Shown here in pieces: positions 19,901 to 26,656 of a stretch of 64,000 nucleotides of DNA. Under the pieces are notes generated by a model, which saw only the letters and a list, made by a program, of their open reading frames with translations, did no database searches and was not told where the DNA came from. The stretch is from JAGNXB01 sp942490895 (GTDB taxonomy: Bacteria > Bacteroidota > Bacteroidia > Chitinophagales > Saprospiraceae). Both the position numbers and the translations under genes were made by a program. Positions within the stretch are counted from its first letter, which is position 1. Every line of letters starts with the position of its first letter. The stretch spans positions 1 through 64,000 of the forward strand of contig CALNZC010000058.1 of the NCBI GenBank assembly GCA_942490895.1, read 5' to 3'.

Positions 19901-20676
19901 TTATAATACCCTTCACGCCGATAGATCTCAGAGGTAGCGACTTGAAGGACCAGGTCAACCTCTTCGATTGTCAGGGTTTCAGGAAACGCCAAAAAGAGGC
20001 TGGTCACTTTTCGAAACTCCCCGCCATGAAAGCGTTGGGTCAGAAAAGTGGGATAAAATGAACGGGTGTGTCTGACTGATTCCTCTGCGGTAGATAGCGT
20101 CTCTGCTATGTTGACCTTCTTTACTTGAAAATGGTCACCTACCGGAAAACAGTTGGCCCCCGGCACTGAAGCAATTGCTTGATGATAAGCATTCGAAATC
20201 TGGATTTCCCCGGCGGGAGCATTGGACTGTACAGTCACAGCTCGGGCAATCCCTTCTCCACGGATATACCAGGAATGGGGACTCTCAGAAGTAATATGCC
20301 ACTTCAAAGGTCCCTGGTCTATTCCGATCCGTAAGGGGATCTCTACCTGCAAACGGTGTAGAGCTTGCCGGATCTCTTCTGCTGCATACAACGCATTTTC
20401 GACGGGTAGATGTTCTGGGAAGATCCCGGCAAAGGCATCACCAGCGAAGTAGGGGATAAATCCTCCCCGACTGTGAATGGCCGTTGCAGCTGAACCGAAA
20501 ACATCGTTCAACATGGTGGACAGTCGCTCTGCACCTGACTTTCCTTCCTTCATCAGCTTCTCCGTATACGAAGTAAAGCCTTTCAGATCGGCAAAAAGGA
20601 CAATAGCTTGCATCCCCCCCAACTGGTGGTGGTCGTGAAAATGATCATCAATAAAGGGTGGTAAAAATCCCCGCAT
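16951..20676 (-). CDS. Soluble-adenylyl-cyclase-like protein: two class III cyclase domains, ATPase, TPR array
   Basis: The 1,241 residues have no signal peptide or membrane helix. The first cyclase domain (about 22-190) has VLFADLKGFTSYTEKL with metal ligand Asp30 and FAGDAF with Asp80, but Tyr76 where catalytic Lys is expected. The second (about 215-390) has the FTDKGGLMVAFFGAP core, CGLAGNDYRRQYVV and VNLAARL with the transition-state Asn and Arg. An ATPase domain follows, with Walker A GEPGIGKT near residue 425 and an atypical Walker B-like LIEHWQDLD. A long TPR region fills about 760-1,241. This is the domain order of mammalian soluble adenylyl cyclase (ADCY10), in which two domains form one active site. 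cAMP synthesis is predicted, not shown. It is coupled to the SdiA-regulated-like gene. Confidence 0.85.
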   Translation of the reverse strand: MRGFLPPFIDDHFHDHHQLGGMQAIVLFADLKGFTSYTEKLMKEGKSGAERLSTMLNDVFGSAATAIHSRGGFIPYFAGDAFAGIFPEHLPVENALYAAEEIRQALHRLQVEIPLRIGIDQGPLKWHITSESPHSWYIRGEGIARAVTVQSNAPAGEIQISNAYHQAIASVPGANCFPVGDHFQVKKVNIAETLSTAEESVRHTRSFYPTFLTQRFHGGEFRKVTSLFLAFPETLTIEEVDLVLQVATSEIYRREGYYKETDFTDKGGLMVAFFGAPINTGESRRMAIQTALALMHNPSLIHLPLHIGISTGPAFCGLAGNDYRRQYVVASKAVNLAARLSMIAKPAQILCDEVSMAGLNVNVEALPEVRAKGFAEPIPVFCVHSFQEEVAREDVLYGRQEELQHIIHILEQPRGKCLEILGEPGIGKTFLTRAVCRSTDTRIDWLNLHGNPANTAPFADLDQAWTEEINVHLREDVSHLMEEVVRLRSADELSPRVRFERIEELHQRLLSNGERDKPLGILIEHWQDLDHATRKMIHERILADELTIICTGRTPIEDLKLLDTKIHPIISLDGLDPEGIRTLAKTILGGPASDTLLEILQRAGNGNPFYSEQLLLYLRDNSLLHQQDECWTVRESELTLGGTLRDILMARLDRLEQGVREVLKSASVIGTNFALPVLIHMMEASGEETDHLSEQLDDAESAEILKAIDEMDYIFRHSLLREVIYDVQMASRLEQLHRLVVAAMERVYQLEIGPHLGALASHCELAGWTDKAVEYLIEAGRYALKQYQNREALEFFNRALTYVDPEGLPSLILEQLPAFEALGQWQNALNQLDNPTFTTAQNSGLIAHHQASRGHFLVLLGDYPAAWTALQDAIRIYESIGDEQGVTHCHKDLATLYFRQGDYQQAETYITRSMLMIDDPAKVDNQLVMSLALIRMNQGRYVEAEQLLYNDLLIRHQTGEKQSLISLYTNLGIVQNEMGHFEIALKNLEKGLVLAEEMGHRLWISIALGTRGLVREQRGEWEEALSDFREDLVLSRELQDLQGESIALELLGSLLLRLGEWEEGEAHVQKSLALSRQIGYRKGQVKGMCALARARQILGQPDEAIRLIEEATRMAEEMNNRKLLANCQLAAVWILLENGDVTKAAPILSLAEEDVLQWDDPAMHREVMILSARILPDDKRKAVLESFLEDVRDPELMAEGAYHFALLTGLNADRKKAISLFEKNQSNIPLAIYEYRKKQLQ

Positions 20677-20830
20677 GGGGTGTGAAATTAGAATTTCCCT
20701 TCAGCAGCGACAACGGATCAGGTGCTTTTCTTGGATCAACAACAGATATCTCCCCTGATTGTGGTGTTTCCAGGCGTCCTGAATCTTCCAGAAAAGTTTC
20801 CTGGATCAGTAGAATTGCATCCGAAAAGGG

Positions 20831-21559
20831 TTAGCCCATTTCACAAATCCGGCGAACTACCCGATAGATGCGGGTGTATTCATTGATCTCCTCTTCGAAT
20901 GGATCATGTTCCAGATGATTGGCAGATATCATACGCAATGCGGAGATCCGACCCCGGCTATCCGGGATCTTCTGCAGGTATTTGACCCATACCGAACCAC
21001 TGGATTTGACAGCATAGATCTCATTATCCTTGATCTGATGAATGGATTCAATCTCATTGCACACCACCACATCACCGTTCATAATGACGGGTTCCATCGA
21101 GTTTCCTTTAATCGGAAATGCGACCAGGTCGGTGCCTTCCAATCCTGGGATGGAAAAATAATCGATCTCTTCCTCCGCAGCCGTATCAATGGCTGATCCG
21201 GCAAAAGCCTGCGTGGTGGTAAATAAAATATTCTGACGCCGGCCGTCATGCTGTTGGGGCATGACAGATACCGGATCCAGACCGAATGGTGTGCCTTTTC
21301 CGTGGAGCATCCAGGTTTCGTTGATGCCATAAGCCTCACAGAGGTTTCGTGCCTGATGATAGTCGATCACCCGTTTGTCTTTCGGATTGAGGAAGGCCCG
21401 CACAATATGTCCATAGGCCCGATTGCCCAGTACTTTATCTGCAAAGTCACCCATTCCCAATCCAGAGCGATCATTCTTGACAATTTTGCCCTTTTCCTCC
21501 AGCAAAGCAAAGATCTTCCGGAAGCGGTCGTTGAGCTCAATACGGTCTTCAGTGATCAT
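20831..21559 (-). CDS. S24/LexA-family transcriptional repressor
   Basis: The 242 residues start at the ATG at 21557-21559. Residues about 1-90 look like a helix-turn-helix DNA-binding domain (RFRKIFALLEEKG, YGINETWMLHGKG). Residues about 115-240 are an S24 peptidase domain: AFAG near 118-121 as a LexA-like Ala-Gly cleavage site, KGNSMEP with the catalytic Ser near 150, and YAVKSSGSVWVKY with the catalytic Lys. CI/LexA-type repressors self-cleave or are displaced on DNA damage. It is divergent from parA across a 183-base AT-rich gap, which suggests it regulates that operon or itself. Confidence 0.85.
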   Translation of the reverse strand: MITEDRIELNDRFRKIFALLEEKGKIVKNDRSGLGMGDFADKVLGNRAYGHIVRAFLNPKDKRVIDYHQARNLCEAYGINETWMLHGKGTPFGLDPVSVMPQQHDGRRQNILFTTTQAFAGSAIDTAAEEEIDYFSIPGLEGTDLVAFPIKGNSMEPVIMNGDVVVCNEIESIHQIKDNEIYAVKSSGSVWVKYLQKIPDSRGRISALRMISANHLEHDPFEEEINEYTRIYRVVRRICEMG

Positions 21560-21623
21560 GGCAATTCAACTTTTTCAAACAAATTCGGGTTTCAATTGCA
21601 AATATAAAACAAATAATGGTGAT

Positions 21624-21651
21624 ATTGTCAACAAATGAAAACAGATTGTCA
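21624..21651. promoter_or_regulatory. Candidate operator: two ATTGTCA direct repeats
   Basis: ATTGTCA occurs at 21624-21630 and 21645-21651, exactly 21 bases apart (two helical turns), in the intergenic region between the S24 repressor and parA. The spacing would place two repressor units on the same DNA face. This is inferred from position only. Confidence 0.35.
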
Positions 21652-21708
21652 TGTGTATTCTTTTTACACGGAATCGGATAGAGCACAGGACAACAGAAGA
21701 GGATTGCC

Positions 21709-21716
21709 TATTTTTG
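21709..21716 (+). promoter_or_regulatory. Bacteroidota-type -7 element for parA (TATTTTTG)
   Basis: TATTTTTG matches TAnnTTTG and lies 26 bases before the parA ATG. I see no clear -33 TTTG at the usual distance. Confidence 0.4.
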
Positions 21717-21742
21717 GCCCGAACATATTGTAACCTTTACCA

Positions 21743-22534
21743 ATGGGAATGATCATATCACTGCTCAACCACAAGGGTGGCGTTGGCAAAACCACCTCAG
21801 CCATCAATATTGGCGCAGGTCTGAATCAGCTGGGAAAGAAGGTGTTACTGGTAGATCTGGATCCCCAGGCCAACCTCACCTTGTCACTGGGGATTCCCCG
21901 GCAGAAGTCCACGATCTATGAGTCTATCCGCGGGGAAGCGGAATTGGCACCCTATACCGTCAAACCCGGGTTTGACGTGATCACCAGTTCCCTCGATCTA
22001 TCGGGAGCCGAGATGGAGATGATCAATGAAGCTGGCCGCGAATACATCCTGAAGGAGTTGTTCGAGCCGATGATCGATCTCTATGATTATATCATTATCG
22101 ACTGTCCCCCTTCTCTTGGACTCCTGACCCTCAATGCACTGACCTGCAGTCAGACGGTGTACATCCCTTTGCAAACTGAATTTCTCGCTTTGCAGGGGCT
22201 GGCCAAGATCAAGCAAGTCATCGACAAGGTGAAATTCCGCCTGAACAAGGATATTGAGATCGGAGGGGTGATCGCCACCATGTATGACAGCCGGAAGGTC
22301 CTGAGTCGCGATGTTGTCGAGACCATCCTGAAATACTTTGGCGAAAAGGTCTTCAACACCTATATCCGGGATAATGTCTCCCTGGCTGAAGCACCAGCCC
22401 AGCGCATGGACATTTTCAGCTACTCGCCAAAAAGCAACGGTGCAGAAGATTATCTGAATTTATGTGCTGAGATCCTTGAGCGCACAGCCAGTCAGGTGAA
22501 GATTCCGGCAAAAGTCATGACAGCGAGTGAGTAA
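21743..22534 (+). CDS. parA: ParA/Soj-family chromosome or plasmid partitioning ATPase
   Basis: The 263 residues contain the deviant Walker A NHKGGVGKTTSAINI at residues 9-23 with the signature Lys, the LLVDLDPQANLTLSLG motif (Walker A'), and the IIIDCPPSLGLLTLNAL Walker B region. This is the compact type Ib-like or Soj-like form with no N-terminal DNA-binding domain. ParA ATPases pattern themselves on the nucleoid and move ParB-bound DNA. No canonical ParB follows; instead a small basic protein overlaps its end by 8 bases. Confidence 0.9.
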   Translation: MGMIISLLNHKGGVGKTTSAINIGAGLNQLGKKVLLVDLDPQANLTLSLGIPRQKSTIYESIRGEAELAPYTVKPGFDVITSSLDLSGAEMEMINEAGREYILKELFEPMIDLYDYIIIDCPPSLGLLTLNALTCSQTVYIPLQTEFLALQGLAKIKQVIDKVKFRLNKDIEIGGVIATMYDSRKVLSRDVVETILKYFGEKVFNTYIRDNVSLAEAPAQRMDIFSYSPKSNGAEDYLNLCAEILERTASQVKIPAKVMTASE

Positions 22535-23045
22535 AAAGTCTTTCACCGATGGTTTAGAAAGCCTTTTTTCCGGTTCCCGGGAAAAAGAGGCACTGGACAC
22601 CCTTGCTCCACCCAAGCGGAAAAAGAAAGGCCGTCGTTCAGGCAGCGAAGATTCCTCTGACGAAACGGTGAAGTCGCCCCGACGTTCCGGCCAGAAGAAC
22701 TTCAGTTTGGACCTGGATGCCTTTCTTGCTGATGTGCTCAATGAAAGCTTGCAGGAAGAACTGGCCCAGGCAGAATCTGTCCAGAAGACCAGGGAACAGA
22801 ACCCGAATGACGAAGGACCTCACGGCGAGGGTGTCGATGCGCTGATCCGCTCGACCCTGGAAACCAGCACCATGGAGATCGCACCCGGTAAGACCAGACG
22901 GGTAACCTTTTTTTTTGAACCTGGAAAGGTCGAACAGTTGAAAGCCCTCGCAAAGGAAGAGAATATCTTTATGCGGGAAATGATCAGCAAGATCGTGGCA
23001 GAGTACCTGGAACGATTTGAAGCAGAGCAGAAAAAACAGGGGTGA
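22527..23045 (+). CDS. Small protein with C-terminal ribbon-helix-helix-like region, probable ParA partner
   Basis: The 172 residues start at GTG 22527-22529, inside the parA 3' end, so translation is coupled. The N-terminal half is charged and apparently disordered, with the basic KRKKKGRRSG block. The C-terminal 50 residues (RRVTFFFEPGKVEQLKAL onward to EYLERFEAEQK) have the strand-helix-helix pattern of a ribbon-helix-helix DNA-binding domain. Position after parA suggests a centromere-binding adaptor like ParG or Omega, but this is inference. A run of nine T (22908-22916) encodes the FFF in the strand and is a possible slippage site. Confidence 0.65.
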   Translation: MSKKSFTDGLESLFSGSREKEALDTLAPPKRKKKGRRSGSEDSSDETVKSPRRSGQKNFSLDLDAFLADVLNESLQEELAQAESVQKTREQNPNDEGPHGEGVDALIRSTLETSTMEIAPGKTRRVTFFFEPGKVEQLKALAKEENIFMREMISKIVAEYLERFEAEQKKQG

Positions 23046-23060
23046 TCTACTTTTAAAATA

Positions 23061-24017
23061 TCACTCTTCCAGACGTCGGATTTTCACACCTTTAACAATA
23101 CTGAATGTCATTCCACCACCGGAAATGGAGGCTTCATGGTGCTGATTGTATTCCATCAAATATTGATGGTCTCTGAACAACCTTTCTTCTTTACCTGAGG
23201 ACTTCGTATCTCTGGATGACTCTGTTCCCGTCAGCTTCTCAAGGAATGCTTTGCGACCATCTTGGAGTTCTTCCTGCGTATATCGAACGATATTCTCTCC
23301 TTCCCAGGATCGAATCACCTTGAAATCGATTCTCAAACTATCTGCCTCCTCCTCATCGATCATGATTTGGGTAAACAAGACTGAATCACCCTTTACTGGT
23401 ATTTGAATGATCTTTCCATGTCCTAACAGCTCTATCGGTCTAGTCACCCAGGAAGCCAGGCTACTATCATCTTTCAGCGTGTTTTTCAACAAGCCAACTA
23501 TATATACAAGTTGCTTCAAACTGTCTATACCATTCAACCTGCTTTCCAGGTCATCAAATCGTGCCTCAAGAAAGGATCGAACTTCAGAGGCATTCACCAA
23601 TGTCAGACTTTCTCCTCCAGACTCCATAGATAGCAGTAATTCCGGCCAAACCAGATCATCCCAATTTGCAGGTAGCTCATTTTCAATAAGAAACAAACGT
23701 TCCCACATGCCAGACCCTTGACCATATCTGAACATGTTCGTGTTCTCCTCTGCAGGGAGAGGTTCCAGAAAAAACGTATCCTCAACATGAATATCCATGA
23801 ACAAAACTCCATTTCTCGATTTCTGGTCGATTTCTGAATAAGAATAACGGTTGACGGTTGAGGATATAGCCTGAATAAGCAGCTCACCAACCTCCGACTT
23901 GGATTCAATAACCGACGAAAATCCGGGAGAATCTTGGCCCTGTGCAGTCTGTGTCCAGGTCATCAAGAAGATAAAGAGGACCCACGTCATTGGCCGGGAA
24001 TAATGTGAAGTTGTCAT
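23061..24017 (-). CDS. Secreted protein of unknown function
   Basis: From the ATG at 24015-24017 the protein has about 318 residues, with a signal peptide ending near TAQGQ. An upstream in-frame start would add 16 non-signal residues and is less likely. The mature part is acidic, with MDIHVEDTFFLEPLP and WVTRPIELLGHGKIIQIPVK, and no recognisable motif. It stands alone, converging with the parA pair. I do not recognise a family. Confidence 0.65.
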   Translation of the reverse strand: MTTSHYSRPMTWVLFIFLMTWTQTAQGQDSPGFSSVIESKSEVGELLIQAISSTVNRYSYSEIDQKSRNGVLFMDIHVEDTFFLEPLPAEENTNMFRYGQGSGMWERLFLIENELPANWDDLVWPELLLSMESGGESLTLVNASEVRSFLEARFDDLESRLNGIDSLKQLVYIVGLLKNTLKDDSSLASWVTRPIELLGHGKIIQIPVKGDSVLFTQIMIDEEEADSLRIDFKVIRSWEGENIVRYTQEELQDGRKAFLEKLTGTESSRDTKSSGKEERLFRDHQYLMEYNQHHEASISGGGMTFSIVKGVKIRRLEE

Positions 24018-24154
24018 GCTAACATCTATTGGTCCTTTAAAGTTAGTACTTAGGGTCACCACCACATATTAGTCTATAAAAAATCAAATCAGACTCTGCG
24101 GGGCTGGAATGAATATAAGGCAACCGAATCCATTCTCTAAACGTTACTCCCAAC

Positions 24155-25036
24155 ATGAGACGTATACTTTTCATCCTCTGGATTTTCGGAGCCATCTCCT
24201 TCCAGGCATCCGCCCAAACCACAGACACCCTGGCCCATGCCCTGCTCTGGGAGATTTCTGGCAATGGCCTGGAGCAGTCATCCTATCTCTTTGGTACCAT
24301 CCACATGATCCCCAAAGAAGACTACGACCTGCCGGACCGGCTTCTGGCCAGGCTGGCCCAATCCGACCGGCTCGTCCTGGAACTGGACATGGACAAAGCC
24401 ACCAACATCTTTGCCCAATTGGGCATGATCCCTAAAATGCTCATGCCAGACGGGATTCGAATTGGCGATCTGGTCAGTACAGAGGATTATCTCCTCGTTC
24501 AGCAAGCCATTGAAAAGGCTGGTCTGCCCAGCAAAATGATCGAACGAGTGAAACCCCTTTTTCTATCCGCCCTTCTCGATCCAGAAATGGGTAAAGCGGC
24601 AGAGGCAGAATCCTATGACCTGAATCTATACCACCTGGCCAAAGCCAATGATATCAAACACAGTGGTCTGGAATCCATCAAGGAACAGATGGCCGCTTTT
24701 GATGCGATCTCCCTGGAAGATCAGGCGCAGATGCTGGTGGACCAACTGAAAGGAGAGGAAGGCAAGGGTGGATTTACCGATCTGGTGTCGGCCTACAAGT
24801 CTGAAAATCTCAATCAATTAGCCTCCTCCATGGAAGCAGAGGCGGAAGGCGATTTTCTGGATGTTCTCTTGTACAACCGGAATCGGAACTGGATTCCCAT
24901 CATGACCAAAATGATGAAAAAGGAACGGGTCTTCTTCGGTGTTGGTGCCGGACATCTGGCTGGCACACAAGGCGTCGTACGGTTGCTGGAGGCGGAGGGA
25001 TATATACTCAAGCCCATTCCGGTCTTTATCCAGTAA
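24155..25036 (+). CDS. TraB/GumN-family protein (Tiki-like erythromycin-esterase-fold hydrolase)
   Basis: The 293 residues start with a signal peptide (to about residue 20, FQASAQ). The family motifs are present: SYLFGTIHMIPKEDYDLPD near residue 43 with the conserved G-T-x-H, VLELDM near residue 72 with the conserved Glu, and FFGVGAGHLAGTQGVVRLLE near the C-terminus with the G-x-G-H-L. These Glu and His residues are the metal or catalytic sites proposed for TraB/Tiki metalloproteases. It probably acts in the periplasm; the substrate is unknown. Confidence 0.85.
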   Translation: MRRILFILWIFGAISFQASAQTTDTLAHALLWEISGNGLEQSSYLFGTIHMIPKEDYDLPDRLLARLAQSDRLVLELDMDKATNIFAQLGMIPKMLMPDGIRIGDLVSTEDYLLVQQAIEKAGLPSKMIERVKPLFLSALLDPEMGKAAEAESYDLNLYHLAKANDIKHSGLESIKEQMAAFDAISLEDQAQMLVDQLKGEEGKGGFTDLVSAYKSENLNQLASSMEAEAEGDFLDVLLYNRNRNWIPIMTKMMKKERVFFGVGAGHLAGTQGVVRLLEAEGYILKPIPVFIQ

Positions 25037-25225
25037 TCCTCCATTTCTACAAGGCTTTACCAAGATCTGAATGGGACCATACCGTCAAGAATTTTGTCAA
25101 TTCCCACGCTTGTTCCATTTTTGAGCAAATCAAAAGAAGTTCCGATTTCAAGCGTATTTGATTGCGATTATACCCTTTCAGATAGAACTGTTGAGTGGTC
25201 CTTTTTCAGTCCGCTCGGGAAGCCC

Positions 25226-25233
25226 TATTTTTG
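25226..25233 (+). promoter_or_regulatory. Bacteroidota-type -7 element for rluF (TATTTTTG)
   Basis: TATTTTTG matches TAnnTTTG. It would place transcription near 25,240, which is inside the longest possible reading frame and therefore favours a downstream translation start at TTG 25266. Confidence 0.4.
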
Positions 25234-25265
25234 ATCCCTCGGTACTGTTCACAAACAATGTCCAA

Positions 25266-26114
25266 TTGGAAACACCCAACGACGACTCCATCAGCCTCAA
25301 TAAATTCATCAGCGAGACGGGCATCTGCTCTCGCCGGGAAGCTGATCGGCTGATCGATGGCGGCCGAGTAACCTTGAATGGCAATCCCACCCGGACGGGA
25401 AACCGGGTCTCTCCCGGTGATGTCGTCCGCATCGATGGAAAACCGTTGAAGGCCAAACCGAAGACGCTGTATATCGCCTTCAACAAGCCCGTAGGTATCG
25501 TCTGCACCACTGATCCCAAAGAACCGAAGAATATTATCTCCTATATCAAGCACAAGGAGCGCCTCTTCCCCGTCGGCCGCCTCGACAAACCCTCGCAGGG
25601 CCTCATCTTTCTCACCAACGATGGCAACATCGTCAACAAGATCCTCCGGGCAGGCAATGAGCACGATAAGGAATACATCGTCACAGTGGACAAACCCATC
25701 CAGCCAGATTTCATCGCCCGGATGAGCAATGGCATTCCCATCCTCGGAACGGTGACTAAAAAATGCCTGGTCGAGCAACTGAGCAAAACCACCTTTCGCA
25801 TCATCCTTTCTCAAGGCCTCAACAGACAGATCCGGCGGATGTGTGAGTATCTCGGATATGATGTTACCAAGCTTATGCGGATACGCATCATGAATGTCGA
25901 ACTGGGCAACCTGCCCATTGGCAAATACCGGGAGCTATCCCCCACCGAACATCGGGAATTGCAACGACTGATCGCGCATTCCTCCAAAACCGAGGAAGCT
26001 TCCATGGACCAAAACAAGAAGAAGAGTCCTGCTCCATCCTCCAAAAGGCCATCGCGCCCGACTCCACCTAAACGATCCGCCCGACCGGCGACTCCTAAAC
26101 GGAAGAAGAGGTAA
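25266..26114 (+). CDS. rluF: 23S rRNA pseudouridine synthase, RluF/RluB-like
   Basis: The protein has an N-terminal S4 RNA-binding domain (LNKFISETGICSRREADRLI, then INGRVTLNG-like sequence), followed by the RsuA-type catalytic domain with KPVGIVCT and GRLDKPSQGL holding the catalytic Asp. LNRQIRRMCEYLGY comes later in the domain. Residues past about 245 form a Lys/Pro/Ser/Arg-rich tail ending in KRKKR, common in Bacteroidota members. Start choice is uncertain: the frame is open from TTG 25158, but the promoter element at 25226 and the S4 boundary favour TTG 25266. It isomerises uridine near the peptidyl-transferase centre. Confidence 0.85.
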   Translation: METPNDDSISLNKFISETGICSRREADRLIDGGRVTLNGNPTRTGNRVSPGDVVRIDGKPLKAKPKTLYIAFNKPVGIVCTTDPKEPKNIISYIKHKERLFPVGRLDKPSQGLIFLTNDGNIVNKILRAGNEHDKEYIVTVDKPIQPDFIARMSNGIPILGTVTKKCLVEQLSKTTFRIILSQGLNRQIRRMCEYLGYDVTKLMRIRIMNVELGNLPIGKYRELSPTEHRELQRLIAHSSKTEEASMDQNKKKSPAPSSKRPSRPTPPKRSARPATPKRKKR

Positions 26115-26656
26115 GGGGTATTGGCAAGTCGGTATATAGTTTCTCGCAAAGGCGCAAAATCGCAAAGGAATATAGGCAATACGATCAAAAGATCCTTTAA
26201 CGCCTGGCCACTTGCACCCTTCCTATAAAGTGAAAGCTCGCAAAGGGATTTCGGATCAGGAAATTCTCAGCGAACAACTTTCAACTCAGTATATCGAAAA
26301 GGCTTTAAACAAGCTTAATTTTTCATGGCAACTGTCTCCTGAGGGGACCATGGTAAAAAAGAAATGCTGTGGATTTAAAAATCCGGAATCTCTTTGCGCC
26401 CAGACGATTCTGTCTGGATCCGGACTGTAAACGTCCGGGCCTTAACTTTTCTGCGCCCTGGCGCCTTTGCGAGAAAGGAAATACCAGTTTTCTGTACTCG
26501 CTTTCGAAATATCGCATTCCAGCTTGCAAACATATTCCTGGTTGACGATTCCACTCTCTACTCTCCACCCCTTACTCTCCACAAAAAAATGCCCGCACCA
26601 TCTCACGACGGCACGGGCAAATCGGTTCGGGAACCGAAAAGGGGGATAGTTTACAT
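26115..26656. repeat. Gene-free region with dispersed CGCAAAGG repeat arms
   Basis: This 540-base gap holds no convincing gene. A perfect 16-base inverted pair, TTTCTCGCAAAGGCGC (26140-26155) and its complement at 26461-26476, brackets about 320 bases. Partial copies (CGCAAAGG and CTTTGCGCC) lie near 26159, 26229 and 26393. A 72-codon frame inside (26212-26430) has no start context or motif. The layout resembles a short non-autonomous repeat element common between Bacteroidota genes. The clpB terminator lies at its right end. Confidence 0.6.
26583..26619 (-). terminator. clpB terminator
   Basis: On the minus strand, a stem of CGGGCA/TGCCCG (26614-26619 and 26590-26595) with further partial pairing inside is followed by a run of seven T (26583-26589). 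It sits 38 bases after the clpB stop. Confidence 0.75.

Noticed and set aside
16951..20676. Reading the cyclase-like gene as a plain LuxR/MalT-type ATPase-TPR regulator
   Set aside because: There is no C-terminal helix-turn-helix, and the two N-terminal regions have class III cyclase metal and transition-state motifs.
26212..26430. 72-codon frame between rluF and clpB
   Set aside because: It lies inside the repeat-bearing gap, has no recognisable motif and no ribosome-binding context; the end reads through repeat sequence.
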